From assembly GCF_900112755.1 (NCBI RefSeq), contig NZ_FOMW01000001.1, forward strand, positions 124,001 through 188,000: a DNA stretch of 64,000 bases. The letters are read 5' to 3'. How positions within the stretch are numbered: position 1 is the first letter of the stretch; every line of letters begins with the position of its first letter. Below, in pieces: positions 9,960-19,103 of this stretch. The notes under the pieces are model-generated. The model saw nothing but the letters and a program-made list of their open reading frames with translations. It did no database searches and was not told where the DNA came from. The DNA comes from Sulfitobacter brevis (lineage in GTDB: Bacteria; Pseudomonadota; Alphaproteobacteria; Rhodobacterales; Rhodobacteraceae). Made by a program: the position numbers and the translations under genes.

Positions 9960-10427
9960 GTGTCGGTGCCGCTCCCCCAATCCGTGCTTTTTTGCTGCGA
10001 TCACAACGCAGTCCGGTCGCCTATGGCCGAAGGCATCATGAAAAAATTCTATGGCACCGACACATACGTGCAATCTGTCGGTGTTAAAAACGACTTAGAA
10101 ATCAACGGTTTCTCCATCGCAGTCTGCGCCGAGATAGATGTCGAGCTCGCCCGCCACCGTTCGCGCAGCTTCGACGAGATGGAGCAATGGGGCGACGATC
10201 TGAGCTCCTTTGATCTGGTCATCGCACTCAGCCCGGCCAGCCAGCGCCGCGCCCTCGAACTGACGCGCTTTTTTCATCTTGAGGTTGAATACTGGCCCGT
10301 GCTTGATCCAACCGGCCTTGGCGAGAACCGCGAAGCCAACCTGACCCAATTCCGCTCCGCACGCGATCAGATCGTCAAACGCCTGATTGACCGCTTCGGT
10401 CCTCCAATCACACAGAGCGCTCCATAA
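9960..10427 (+). CDS. Low-molecular-weight phosphotyrosine phosphatase family protein
   Basis: A 155-residue protein with the P-loop signature C-x5-R-S near the N-terminus (CDHNAVRS, Cys13 and Arg19) and a likely general-acid aspartate in VLDPTG near residue 120. The fold family covers protein tyrosine phosphatases and arsenate reductases; the substrate here is unknown. The start is a GTG directly abutting the stop of the UPF0262 gene. Rhodobacteraceae typically keep this gene behind hisD and UPF0262. infA, which often follows in relatives, is not present here. Confidence 0.85.
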   Translation: MSVPLPQSVLFCCDHNAVRSPMAEGIMKKFYGTDTYVQSVGVKNDLEINGFSIAVCAEIDVELARHRSRSFDEMEQWGDDLSSFDLVIALSPASQRRALELTRFFHLEVEYWPVLDPTGLGENREANLTQFRSARDQIVKRLIDRFGPPITQSAP

Positions 10428-10454
10428 AAAAGGCCCGCGAATCTCTCGCAGGCC
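10426..10454 (-). terminator. Intrinsic terminator for the small lipoprotein gene
   Basis: GGCC-C-GCGA (10432-10440) pairs with TCGC-A-GGCC (10446-10454) with one mismatch, and is followed on the minus strand by a U-run corresponding to the A-run at 10426-10431. It suits the minus-strand gene ending at 10536 and may also serve the converging phosphatase gene. Confidence 0.65.
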
Positions 10455-10535
10455 CGCCAATTTCATTTGGCTAAGTAAACTCAATCCACCAGACGCATCA
10501 CGCAACGCCGCCTGATGCACACAGGCTTCATCACA

Positions 10536-10898
10536 TCAGGTTGCAGCACACAGCGTCGAGGCTGAATTGCCGAACTCTTTCCAGTTCAGCCAAAATGTCT
10601 CGTCGCCCGGACGGCTCGATTGCCGCGTTTCCTGAGCTTGATGCGGGTCTTTAAAGAACTTCGCACCGCGCCTCTGTTCGGAATTCGACATTGACCGGTC
10701 CGCGACTGCCTGAATACAGCCGCAGCGCGCCCGCGTCGCATCCTTGCGACCGCCAGCCATACAGGCGTTCGAGATCGGCCCCTGCGCAAAAAGCACTGCC
10801 GAACTGCCATATTTGCCACTGGGATTATACCCGCGCGACCCGCCACCACAGGCTGCCAACGCCAAAAGCGCAACACACGCCAAACCAATACGCATCAT
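10536..10898 (-). CDS. Small conserved lipoprotein (often labelled 'arginine transporter')
   Basis: Starting at the ATG at 10898, a 120-residue protein opens with a lipoprotein signal (MMRIGLACVALLALAAC, lipobox cysteine at residue 17). The mature part carries a conserved core, RCGCIQAVADR, with two cysteines, then KFFKDPHQAQETRQS and a C-terminal FWxxWKEFG segment. Similar proteins in Rhodobacteraceae are, as I recall, annotated 'arginine transporter', but nothing in this short periplasmic protein looks like a transporter. The longer upstream start at 10979 adds 27 polar residues before the signal and is unlikely. It converges on the hisD cluster. Confidence 0.75.
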   Translation of the reverse strand: MMRIGLACVALLALAACGGGSRGYNPSGKYGSSAVLFAQGPISNACMAGGRKDATRARCGCIQAVADRSMSNSEQRRGAKFFKDPHQAQETRQSSRPGDETFWLNWKEFGNSASTLCAAT

Positions 10899-11157
10899 GA
10901 TAACTGCCCTACTCTGATCGGACCGTGGAGGTTTTCCCCCTTTGCTGGTCCTAACTGCTTCGCCCCCAGTATGCGCCAAACCGTTTCGCAGGGCAATTCA
11001 CGATCCAGTCCGGCCCGCTAAAACCCCTGTAAATGTTGCAACTGCGCAAGATATCCGCCCGCGCCACCCGCCAAGTCGCGCAAGTGTTGCGTCACTTGGC
11101 GCACCGCGTATCAAGCCACCTTGACCAAAGCCGCAAATCTCACCATATCCTGCCCTC

Positions 11158-12957
11158 ATGATACCACTTTCACACATCCGCAATTTCTCCATCGTCGCTC
11201 ACATCGACCACGGGAAATCCACGCTCGCCGACCGGCTGATCCAATCCACCCACACGGTGGCCGATCGGGACATGAAAGAGCAAATGCTCGACAGCATGGA
11301 TATCGAACGCGAGCGCGGCATTACGATCAAGGCCCAGACCGTGCGGATCAACTATACCGCCGACAATGGTGAGGATTACGTCCTCAACCTCATCGACACC
11401 CCCGGTCACGTCGACTTCGCCTATGAGGTCTCCCGCTCCATGCGCGCGGTCGAAGGCTCTTTGCTGGTTGTCGACAGCACCCAAGGGGTTGAGGCGCAGA
11501 CCCTCGCCAACGTCTATCACGCGCTTGATGCCGACCATGAAATCGTGCCGGTCCTGAACAAGATCGACCTGCCGGCTTCCGAGTGTGACCGCGTTGCCGA
11601 ACAAATCGAGGACGTCATCGGCATCGACGCGTCCCAGGCGATCCGCGTCTCTGCCAAAACCGGCGTTGGCATCAAGGAAACGCTTGAGGCCATCGTGCAC
11701 CGCCTGCCCGCCCCCAAAGGCACGCTCGACGCCCCGCTAAAGGCGATGCTGGTCGATTCGTGGTACGACAGCTACCTCGGCGTCATCGTTCTGGTCCGCA
11801 TCATCGACGGGCAACTGCGCAAGAACGAGCGCATCCGCTTTATGCAAAACGGCTCGGTCCATCATGTTGACCGGATCGGCGTGTTCCGCCCCGCCATGAC
11901 AGAGATCGACGTGCTTGGCCCCGGCGAGATCGGCTTCCTGACTGCCTCGATCAAGCAGGTTCGCGATACCCGCGTCGGTGATACCGTCACCCACGAAAAA
12001 AAGGGCACCGACAAAGCCCTGCCCGGCTTTAAGCCCGCACAGCCGGTGGTATTCTGTGGCCTGTTCCCCGTGGACGCCGCCGAATTCGAAGACCTGCGCG
12101 ATTCCATCGAAAAACTCGCCCTCAATGACGCCTCCTTTTCCTATGAGATGGAAACTTCGGCCGCACTTGGTTTTGGCTTCCGCTGTGGTTTCCTTGGCCT
12201 GCTGCACCTTGAAGTCATCCGTGACCGGATCGAGCGTGAATACGATATCGACCTGATCACCACAGCGCCGAGCGTTATCTATGACATCCACATGAAGGAT
12301 GGCTCGGTCACACAATTGCACAACCCCGCCGACATGCCCGACCTCACCTTTGTCGACCACCTCGAAGAGCCGCGCATCAAAGCGACGATTCTTGTGCCTG
12401 ACGAATATCTCGGGGATGTGTTAAAACTTTGCCAAGACCGCCGTGGTATCCAGATGGACCTCACCTACGCCGGTTCGCGCGCCATGGTCGTCTATGACCT
12501 GCCGCTGAACGAGGTGGTCTTTGACTTCTACGACCGCCTGAAATCGGTGACCAAGGGCTATGCCTCATTCGACTATCAGATGATCGGCTACCGCACTGAC
12601 GCGCTGGTTAAAATGTCGATCCTTGTGAACGACGAGCCTGTGGACGCGCTCTCCACCATGGTGCACCGCGACCGCGCCGAGACCCGTGGCCGCGCGATGG
12701 TCGAAAAGCTCAAGGACCTGATCCCGCGCCACATGTTCAAAATCCCGATCCAAGCGGCCATCGGCGGCAAGGTCATCGCGCGCGAGACCCTGTCTGCGAT
12801 GCGCAAGGACGTGACGGCCAAGTGCTATGGCGGCGACGCCTCGCGAAAGAAGAAGCTGCTGGAGAAGCAGAAGGCCGGTAAGAAGAAGATGCGCCAGTTC
12901 GGTAGCGTGAACATTCCGCAGGAAGCGTTTATTTCCGCGCTGAAAATGGATGGGTAA
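11158..12957 (+). CDS. lepA: Translation elongation factor 4
   Basis: A 599-residue translational GTPase of standard length that back-translocates or stalls ribosomes. G1 is AHIDHGKST (residues 14-22), the switch region is RGITIK, G3 is DTPGH, and G4 is NKIDLP. The EF-G-like domains and the LepA-specific C-terminal domain with the basic segment [17 protein letters not shown] follow. The start at 11158 gives the usual short N-terminus ([17 protein letters not shown]). The stop overlaps the next gene's start in TAATG (12955-12959). Confidence 0.97.
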   Translation: MIPLSHIRNFSIVAHIDHGKSTLADRLIQSTHTVADRDMKEQMLDSMDIERERGITIKAQTVRINYTADNGEDYVLNLIDTPGHVDFAYEVSRSMRAVEGSLLVVDSTQGVEAQTLANVYHALDADHEIVPVLNKIDLPASECDRVAEQIEDVIGIDASQAIRVSAKTGVGIKETLEAIVHRLPAPKGTLDAPLKAMLVDSWYDSYLGVIVLVRIIDGQLRKNERIRFMQNGSVHHVDRIGVFRPAMTEIDVLGPGEIGFLTASIKQVRDTRVGDTVTHEKKGTDKALPGFKPAQPVVFCGLFPVDAAEFEDLRDSIEKLALNDASFSYEMETSAALGFGFRCGFLGLLHLEVIRDRIEREYDIDLITTAPSVIYDIHMKDGSVTQLHNPADMPDLTFVDHLEEPRIKATILVPDEYLGDVLKLCQDRRGIQMDLTYAGSRAMVVYDLPLNEVVFDFYDRLKSVTKGYASFDYQMIGYRTDALVKMSILVNDEPVDALSTMVHRDRAETRGRAMVEKLKDLIPRHMFKIPIQAAIGGKVIARETLSAMRKDVTAKCYGGDASRKKKLLEKQKAGKKKMRQFGSVNIPQEAFISALKMDG

Positions 12958-13661
12958 TGGCTGAATTTGTTGCGGATTGTCCTCGGTGTGGAGCGATACG
13001 ATCAACACATGATGTGCATTCTAGCGTAACAACAGGTGTGGAATACAGGTGGAAATATTACGCTGAATTGGCGTGCATATGTCGTACCTGCCACAAGATG
13101 AGCATCCAAAGGGTGTCGAGGATTAGTTCATCAGATGAGCACTACAAGTACTTTGGCGGTGTAGGGTCTAAGAATTCAGTGGTCTCTTACGGAGGTTCTT
13201 TGAACGATATCGTTAGATTCGAAAACAATATTACTCTTAAGGATCGGGCGGGTAGGAGTGTTCCCGAACATCTGCCGCCGAGCATCGAACAAGTTATTAA
13301 AGAGGGCAATGTCGCCCTAGCGAACCGTTGTTATAATGCTGCCGCAGCGATGTATCGACTTGCGTTGGACCTAGCTACCAAGATGCAACTTCCACCGGAA
13401 GGTGATCCGAATGCTAAAATTAGGCGCAGTTTAGGGTTTCGTATAGATTGGCTTCTTAAAGAGGGAATACTACCCAAGGATTTGGAACATCTTGCGAGTT
13501 GCGTTCGTGAAGATGCGAATGACGGAGCGCATGAGGGCAACCTCGCTCAAGCCGATGCTGAAGATCTGCATGACTTCTGCTATGAGCTGATGCGCCGTCT
13601 GTACACTGAGCCAAAGCGATTAGAACTCGCTGAAGAAAGACGGAAACTCAGACGCTCCTAA
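12957..13661 (+). CDS. DUF4145-like protein, probably acquired
   Basis: A 234-residue protein with an N-terminal zinc-ribbon-like part (CPRC at residues 8-11, then CICRTC near 41-46). The C-terminal helical domain (about 105-225) reads YNAAAAMYRLALDLATKMQ and then VREDANDGAHEGNLAQADAED, which fits the DUF4145 family. That family is often found as a domain of restriction- or defence-associated proteins. Base composition is visibly lower in GC than lepA. Its ATG overlaps the lepA stop, so it would be translated with lepA although it looks foreign. Function unknown. Confidence 0.7.
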   Translation: MAEFVADCPRCGAIRSTHDVHSSVTTGVEYRWKYYAELACICRTCHKMSIQRVSRISSSDEHYKYFGGVGSKNSVVSYGGSLNDIVRFENNITLKDRAGRSVPEHLPPSIEQVIKEGNVALANRCYNAAAAMYRLALDLATKMQLPPEGDPNAKIRRSLGFRIDWLLKEGILPKDLEHLASCVREDANDGAHEGNLAQADAEDLHDFCYELMRRLYTEPKRLELAEERRKLRRS

Positions 13662-13710
13662 CTTACGCTCGTTTCGTATTTTCAGTCTCTTCCAGCCTAG
13701 GTGCGCCCAA

Positions 13711-13796
13711 TGCCAAACCCCCTTGGGGTTTGGCAGCGCCCGAACCGCCCTCACGGGGCGGGCGCTTCGCTTTTTCCCGCCCCTCGGTTCGGGCGC
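13711..13796 (+). repeat. Tandem and nested hairpins downstream of the DUF4145 gene
   Basis: First hairpin: perfect 11-bp arms TGCCAAACCCC (13711-13721) and its complement (13725-13735) with a 3-nt loop. It is directly followed by a second: 12-bp arms GCGCCCGAACCG (13736-13747) and its complement (13785-13796). The second encloses an inner GGGGCGGG (13755-13762) pairing with CCCGCCCC (13776-13783). The first could be the terminator of the lepA/DUF4145 unit. The second is a large cruciform-like structure of unknown role. Confidence 0.65.
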
Positions 13797-13917
13797 GGCA
13801 GTCCTAATCAACCACACCTAATGTATCCCCGGCCCAATTCTCGCGAACTGTGCGTTCGACATTTTAAACAGTCCCCCGGACTGTTCAATCCGGTTGCGCC
13901 GGACTATGCCTCACCCC

Positions 13918-14427
13918 ATGACATGCCCCCTCTGCGCCACCGACGCCCCGCTCATCGCCACGCCGGTCTCCGGCGGCCCTGCAGACGCCTCGGCGCCGCT
14001 TTGCGTCATTTGCGTCACGCAAATCGCCAGTGACAGCCCCGACCCCGCGCATTTCCGCGCGCTGGCCTCGACCATGTGGTCCGAAGACCCCGCCATTCAG
14101 GTGCTCGCCGCCCGCGTCTTGGCCAAGCTGCAAGAGCCTTGGGCGCGCGACCTTGCCGAACAGCTCTACCTCGACGACGAAACCCGTGTGTGGGCGGACA
14201 ACGTACCGCAGCAAACCAACCATCGCGACAGCAACGGCCAGCCCCTCGTGGCGGGCGACACAGTCGTGTTGATCAAGGATCTGCCAGTCAAGGGCGGTGG
14301 CTTTACCGCCAAGCGTGGCACGGCGGTGCATCGCATCAGCCTTGTGGCCGACAACCCCGCCCATATCGAAGGACGGGTGGAGGGCCAGCGCATTGTGATC
14401 CTGACCGAGTTTGTGAAGAAACGCTGA
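13918..14427 (+). CDS. PhnA/YjdM-like zinc-ribbon protein
   Basis: The N-terminus has a zinc ribbon (Cys3-Cys6 and Cys29-Cys32 when started at 13918). The C-terminal 70 residues read NGQPLVAGDTVVLIKDLPVKG, then FTAKRGTAVHRISLV and a closing ILTEFVKKR. This is the PhnA domain, as in E. coli YjdM. Despite the name, a direct role in phosphonate breakdown is not established. Alternative in-frame starts exist at 13894 and 13906. No clear ribosome-binding site was seen. A short hairpin follows at 14440-14463. Confidence 0.85.
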   Translation: MTCPLCATDAPLIATPVSGGPADASAPLCVICVTQIASDSPDPAHFRALASTMWSEDPAIQVLAARVLAKLQEPWARDLAEQLYLDDETRVWADNVPQQTNHRDSNGQPLVAGDTVVLIKDLPVKGGGFTAKRGTAVHRISLVADNPAHIEGRVEGQRIVILTEFVKKR

Positions 14428-14439
14428 GGTTTGGGAGGG

Positions 14440-14463
14440 CTAGACCGCGTGAGGGCGGTCTAG
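14440..14463 (+). terminator. Hairpin after the phnA-like gene
   Basis: CTAGACCGC (14440-14448) and its complement (14455-14463) form a 9-bp stem with a 6-nt loop 13 bases after the stop codon. There is no U-tract, so intrinsic termination is only a possibility. Confidence 0.4.
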
Positions 14464-14573
14464 CGGGTCAGCTTTGCAGGGATGGGGCGGAGTGGTTGCC
14501 GCACGGCCCCGGGGCTTCGCCCGTTCGCCCCTCAACCGGTCCGCTGGGCCGTTTGCCGCTACGCGGGTCGGGG

Positions 14574-15722
14574 TTACCCCAGACGCCGCAGCAACTCCAT
14601 CGACGGCTCGCCTGTTGCTGCCATCCCCAGCGAGCTTTGGTAGGCGCTGATCGCCTTGCGGCTGGCTGGACCAATCACCCCGTCGGTGCCATCGGTGTCA
14701 AACCCGCGCGCGGTCAGCTTGGATTGCAGCGCCACACGGTCCGCCTTGCTCATCCCGTATTTATCGGGTGGAAACGAGCCGCGGATCGGCCCTGCGCCCG
14801 CGATACGGTCGGACAGATGGCCCACGCCAATCGCGTAATTGTCGGAGTTGTTGTAGCGCTTGATGACGCGGAAGTTGCTGGTCACATTGAAGGTCGGCCC
14901 GCCCGCTTGCGGGGTCAGCGGCGACCCTGCGGGCGCTCCATTACCAACCTCGCCGCCCCATTTTACGCCGCGTGTCCAGCCGTTTTTCGCCAGATAAGCG
15001 GCGGTCGAGGCCAGCGCGTCCGACGGATCGTCAGACCAGATATCCCGCCGTCCGTCGCCGGTGAAATCCACTGCAAACGCCTGATAGGATGTAGGAATAA
15101 ACTGGGTGTGGCCCATCGCGCCTGCCCAGGAACCGGTCATCTTGCTGGCCGAGATATCGCCGTTTTGCAAGATCTTCAGCGCCGCAATCAGCTGCTTTTC
15201 AAAGAATACCCCGCGCCGCCCGTCAAAGGCCAGTGTCGAGGTTGAGGAGACGACCGGCACATCGCCGCGCCGCTCTCCGTAATAGCTCTCCAACCCCCAG
15301 ACCGCGCAGACGACCTCTGCGGCCACGCCGTAGCGGCCTTCGATCGCGTTGAGGGTGCCGCGGTGGCGGGCAAAAGCCGCGCGGCCCTTGGAGACACGCT
15401 CGTCCGAGGCGGCGATGTTGAGGTAGTCTTCGAGGGTTCGGGTGAATTCCGTCTGGTTGCGGTCACGGTCAACGACGCCGGGCAGAAAACCCGCGCCCGA
15501 AAACCCGCTGCGCAGAGTTGAATCAGAAATCCCTTGTGCTGCCGCACGTCCCTTGAAGGAAGCAACCCAAGCGTCGTAGCCCGCGTTGGCCACAGGGCGC
15601 ATATCCGCGGCCGGGCCGCTAGCGCTGCCAGAGGCGCCCACGACGCCGGTGCCACCGCCTGCGCAAGCCGAGAGCCCAAGTGCGGCAAATCCTAATGTGA
15701 AATGTCGACGTGATACGGTCAT
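14574..15722 (-). CDS. Lytic murein transglycosylase (MltB-like) with peptidoglycan-binding domain
   Basis: 382 residues from the ATG at 15722. The signal has a twin-arginine pattern (SRRHFTLGF, residues 4-12) followed by a lipobox ending at Cys20 (LSAC), suggesting an exported lipoprotein. The catalytic domain (about 45-310) carries the family-3 lytic transglycosylase motif GLESYYGE with catalytic Glu145, and then AGAMGHTQFIPTSYQ. A PG_binding_1 domain (about 315-380: LQSKLTARGFDTDGTDGVIG) closes the protein. It cleaves peptidoglycan glycan strands in the periplasm, forming anhydro-muropeptides. The upstream start at 15788 would put 22 extra residues before the signal. Confidence 0.9.
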   Translation of the reverse strand: MTVSRRHFTLGFAALGLSACAGGGTGVVGASGSASGPAADMRPVANAGYDAWVASFKGRAAAQGISDSTLRSGFSGAGFLPGVVDRDRNQTEFTRTLEDYLNIAASDERVSKGRAAFARHRGTLNAIEGRYGVAAEVVCAVWGLESYYGERRGDVPVVSSTSTLAFDGRRGVFFEKQLIAALKILQNGDISASKMTGSWAGAMGHTQFIPTSYQAFAVDFTGDGRRDIWSDDPSDALASTAAYLAKNGWTRGVKWGGEVGNGAPAGSPLTPQAGGPTFNVTSNFRVIKRYNNSDNYAIGVGHLSDRIAGAGPIRGSFPPDKYGMSKADRVALQSKLTARGFDTDGTDGVIGPASRKAISAYQSSLGMAATGEPSMELLRRLG

Positions 15723-15821
15723 GATGCCTGCCCCTGCTGGTAATTTTCTGGCATCATAGCGGAGCATAAACCGCGCGCAAAGCAGCATTAAATGCGCAGC
15801 AGACCTTTGCCGACGCGCTCT

Positions 15822-16289
15822 TTACTCGGCGTTATAAAGCGGCACGTTCGACATCGACATCTTAGCCGACCCATTTTGCACATCGCGGGCATGGCTGATG
15901 TAGATCAAGGTGTTGTTTTCTTTGTCAAAGATGCGTTTGACGCGCAGGGTTTTGAAGATTATCGAGCGGCGCTCGCTGAACACATCCTCACCCTCGTCGT
16001 CCATGTCGATGTCACCGACTTCGATAGGTCCCGTCTGGCGGCAGGAGATCGAGGAATTTGACGGGTCCTCAAACCAGTTACCCTTTTGCAACCGGTCGAT
16101 AATGCCGCGCTCGAAATAGGCCAGATGGCAGGTGACGCCTTTTACCTTGGGATCGGCCAGTGCCTCGATCACTATGTCGTTTCCCAGCCAGTCAACATCT
16201 ACATTGCCGACCACCTCCGCCCGTAGCGGGGCGGCCAGTGACAGGCCGAGGGCGAAAAGGGCGGCGCGGGGGGGAAATGTGTGCTTCAT
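15822..16289 (-). CDS. creA: CreA family periplasmic protein
   Basis: A 155-residue protein with a signal peptide (residues 1-24, ending LRA-E). The CreA core follows: VDVDWLGNDIVIEALADPKV, the GVTCHL and SISCRQTGPI cysteine motifs (the two cysteines probably form a disulfide), FKTLRVKRIFD, and the end MSMSNVPLY. CreA proteins are widespread in Proteobacteria and have no settled function. It is divergent from the radical SAM gene with about 110 bp between them. Confidence 0.88.
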   Translation of the reverse strand: MKHTFPPRAALFALGLSLAAPLRAEVVGNVDVDWLGNDIVIEALADPKVKGVTCHLAYFERGIIDRLQKGNWFEDPSNSSISCRQTGPIEVGDIDMDDEGEDVFSERRSIIFKTLRVKRIFDKENNTLIYISHARDVQNGSAKMSMSNVPLYNAE

Positions 16290-16401
16290 GCCAGCAAACC
16301 CGCAAGTCCCCCATCCGGTTCCCGCTTAAAAGTACACGCCCGTATCAACTGTGACATAGGCACCCCTTGTCGCAGCACGCGTGAGAACATACCATGAACG
16401 C

Positions 16402-17634
16402 ATGAGTAAATTGAACCTACAGCAAAAACTGGCGCTGCTAAGCGATGCAGCGAAATACGACGCCTCTTGCGCGTCGTCGGGCACCACGCGCCGGAGCAGC
16501 GCGGGGGGCAAAGGCATTGGCAGCACCGAGGGGTCGGGAATCTGTCACGCTTATGCGCCGGACGGGCGTTGCATCAGCCTGCTGAAAATCCTGATGACCA
16601 ATTTCTGCATCTACGACTGCGCCTATTGTATCAATCGCGTGTCCTCCAACGTCGAACGGGCGCGGTTTTCGGTCGAAGAAGTCGTGAGCCTGACCATCGA
16701 ATTCTATCGGCGCAATTATATTGAAGGGCTGTTCTTGTCCTCCGGCATCATCAAATCGCCTGACCAGACGATGTCAGACATGGTGCGGATCGCGCGTGAA
16801 CTGCGCGAGACCCATGATTTTCGCGGCTATATCCACCTCAAGACGATCCCCGATGCCTCGCCCGAATTGATCGAAGAGGCCGGCCTTCTGGCGGACCGTC
16901 TGTCGATGAATATTGAATTGCCGACCGATGTCGGGATAAAAAATTATGCGCCGGAAAAGAACCCCGATGAGATCCGTCGCGCGATGGGAAATGTCCGGAT
17001 GCGCAAGGAAAGTGCCACGCCGACCCATCGCGGCCGCCCTGCGCCAAAATTCGCACCCGCCGGACAATCCACCCAGATGATTGTCGGGGCGGACGGGGCC
17101 AATGATGCGACCATTTTACAAAGTGCGACACGGCTATATTCATCTTACAAACTCAAGCGGGTCTATTATTCTGCCTTCTCTCCGATCCCTGATAGCGCCG
17201 CGAAACTGCCTTTGATCAAACCCCCATTGATGCGTGAACATCGGCTTTATCAGGCCGATTGGTTGATGCGGTTCTACGGCTATAACGCCGATGAAATCGC
17301 CCCCGCTGGCGATGCGGGAATGCTGGATCTGGATATTGATCCCAAGCTGGCATGGGCGCTCGCCCACCGCGAGGTCTTTCCGGTCGATGTGAACCGCGCT
17401 GGCCGCGATATGCTGCTGCGCGTGCCGGGCTTTGGCACCAAGTCGGTCTCGCGTATTTTGGCGGCGCGGCGCAATGGCACGCTGGGCTATGATGATCTGC
17501 GACGCATGGGGGCCTTGGTGAAAAAGGCACAGCCCTTCATTGTCACGCGCGATTGGCGGCCCGGTGCGATGACCGATGCCGCCAACCTGCGCGCACTGTT
17601 CGCGCCGCCGCCCGAGCAGTTGACCCTGCTATGA
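16402..17634 (+). CDS. DNA modification/repair-associated radical SAM protein
   Basis: A 410-residue protein with the radical SAM cluster CIYDCAYC (C-x3-C-x2-C, Cys69/73/76 from the start at 16402). It has the family N-terminus KYDASCASSGTTRR and a C-terminal helix-hairpin-helix (NRAGRDMLLRVPGFGTKSV, then SRILAARR), a DNA-binding fold. This is the family known as the putative DNA modification/repair radical SAM protein, which co-occurs with a DUF4130/uracil-DNA glycosylase partner, here the next gene. The stop overlaps that gene's start (ATGA at 17631-17634). The GTG at 16381 would add 7 residues. The reaction is not established. Confidence 0.9.
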   Translation: MSKLNLQQKLALLSDAAKYDASCASSGTTRRSSAGGKGIGSTEGSGICHAYAPDGRCISLLKILMTNFCIYDCAYCINRVSSNVERARFSVEEVVSLTIEFYRRNYIEGLFLSSGIIKSPDQTMSDMVRIARELRETHDFRGYIHLKTIPDASPELIEEAGLLADRLSMNIELPTDVGIKNYAPEKNPDEIRRAMGNVRMRKESATPTHRGRPAPKFAPAGQSTQMIVGADGANDATILQSATRLYSSYKLKRVYYSAFSPIPDSAAKLPLIKPPLMREHRLYQADWLMRFYGYNADEIAPAGDAGMLDLDIDPKLAWALAHREVFPVDVNRAGRDMLLRVPGFGTKSVSRILAARRNGTLGYDDLRRMGALVKKAQPFIVTRDWRPGAMTDAANLRALFAPPPEQLTLL

Positions 17635-19064
17635 CCTACGCTGTGCCCCTGCCCCGTCTGGGCACCTTTGATGCATGGCGCGACGCCGCACGGCGGCTGG
17701 CATCGCACGGCGTGAACGGGTCGCAGATCGAATGGCGCATGGCGGGCGACGCACCATCGCTGTTCGACGAGGCTGCCGCTTTGCCGCCGCCCACCGAATT
17801 CCCGTTGAACGTACCGCGCGACTTCCCCGCATTGGCACGACAAGTCTGCGCAAGCCGCACGGCGGGGGCGTTTTCGCTACTGTATGATCTGTTAATTCGG
17901 GTGGCCGACCGCCCGAAGCTATTGACCAATCGTGCTGATCCAAGCGTTCAGCGCGCCGAAGAGATCGCCAAAAACATCCGCCGCGACATGCACAAGATGA
18001 AAGCTTTCCTGCGGTTTCGCGAGGTCGGCAGTGCAGGGTCAGAGCGGCGGCGGTTTGTGTCGTGGTTTGAGCCCGATCACCGCATCGAAGAGAACATCGC
18101 CGGTTTTTTCACCCGCCGCTTTGCAGATATGGACTGGGCGATCATCACCCCCGAGGTGACGACCCGATTTGAGAACGGAACTTTAAGCCAGATCGCCCAA
18201 CATTCCGAGCGCCCCGATCTCAGCGACGAGACCGAAGAGCTTTGGCGCACCTACTATGCAAATATTTTCAATCCGGCGCGGTTGAAGATTAAGGCAATGC
18301 AAGCCGAGATGCCCAAGAAATATTGGAAAAACCTGCCCGAAGCAGATCTCATCCCCGGTTTGATTGCCCAAGCAGAAGCCCGCACATTGGCCATGGCCGC
18401 CGCCGCACCTAGCATCGCGCCCGTTGGGGCCGCGCGGATTACCCAGCGCCTGCATGATACTCAAGTCGAGACTGCACCGGTGCGCGATGCGCTGCAAAGC
18501 TGCACGCGCTGCCCGCTCGCGGCGACAGCCACCCAAGCCGTGGCGGGCGAAGGTCCTGCCCTTGCCGCGCTAATGATTGTCGGCGAACAACCCGGCGATT
18601 TTGAAGACCTTGCGGGCCGGCCCTTCGTTGGGCCCGCGGGACAAGCCTTTGACGCGCTAGCCATCGAGGCCGGTCTCGACCGGAGCGCGGCTTACGTGAC
18701 CAATGCGGTCAAGCACTTCAAATTCCAGCCCCGTGGTAAGCGGCGCATCCACCAAAGCCCGAATGCTTCGGAGGTGCAGCATTGCCGCTGGTGGCTGACC
18801 CGTGAGATCGCCGAGGTGCAGCCCGCGTTGATGCTCGCGCTGGGGGCGACAGCGGCGCTGGCGCTCACGGGGGATGGCAGCAAGATTACCGCACGTCGCG
18901 GCACGGTTGAACGCGGTCTTGACGGCAGACCAGTGCTTATCACTTACCATCCGGCGTTTTTGCTGCGCCAACAAGGTGATGCCGAGCGTACCAAGCAAAC
19001 CGCGCTGATGCGCGCCGATCTTGCATTGGCTGCCGAGATGCTGGCGCAGATTGAAAGTATCTGA
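17631..19064 (+). CDS. DUF4130 and UdgX-like uracil-DNA glycosylase fusion
   Basis: 477 residues from the ATG at 17631, which overlaps the radical SAM stop. The N-terminal half (about 70-245) is the DUF4130 'DNA metabolism' domain (IRRDMHKMKAFLRFRE, then FFTRRFADMDWAI). The C-terminal half (about 270-475) is a family-4-type UDG with CTRC, GEQPGDFED (Gly318-Asp326) and GRPFVGPAGQ. Its KRRIHQ loop at 370-375 contains His374, which in UdgX proteins becomes covalently bonded to the sugar of excised uracil sites. The fusion therefore probably traps or removes uracil in DNA while its radical SAM partner acts on the same lesion. The pairing is known; the combined function is inference. Confidence 0.9.
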   Translation: MTYAVPLPRLGTFDAWRDAARRLASHGVNGSQIEWRMAGDAPSLFDEAAALPPPTEFPLNVPRDFPALARQVCASRTAGAFSLLYDLLIRVADRPKLLTNRADPSVQRAEEIAKNIRRDMHKMKAFLRFREVGSAGSERRRFVSWFEPDHRIEENIAGFFTRRFADMDWAIITPEVTTRFENGTLSQIAQHSERPDLSDETEELWRTYYANIFNPARLKIKAMQAEMPKKYWKNLPEADLIPGLIAQAEARTLAMAAAAPSIAPVGAARITQRLHDTQVETAPVRDALQSCTRCPLAATATQAVAGEGPALAALMIVGEQPGDFEDLAGRPFVGPAGQAFDALAIEAGLDRSAAYVTNAVKHFKFQPRGKRRIHQSPNASEVQHCRWWLTREIAEVQPALMLALGATAALALTGDGSKITARRGTVERGLDGRPVLITYHPAFLLRQQGDAERTKQTALMRADLALAAEMLAQIESI

Positions 19065-19084
19065 CCCACTTCGCATATTTAGAC

Positions 19085-19103
19085 GCCCCCTCTTTAGGGG
19101 GGC
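19085..19103 (+). terminator. Short GC hairpin after the UdgX fusion gene
   Basis: GCCCCC and its complement flank a 6-7 nt loop, 21 bases after the stop codon. No clear U-tract follows. Plausible terminator. Confidence 0.45.

Noticed and set aside
14076..15245. 389-codon plus-strand frame spanning phnA-like and transglycosylase genes
   Set aside because: Arg/Gly/Pro-rich shadow translation crossing two well-supported genes.
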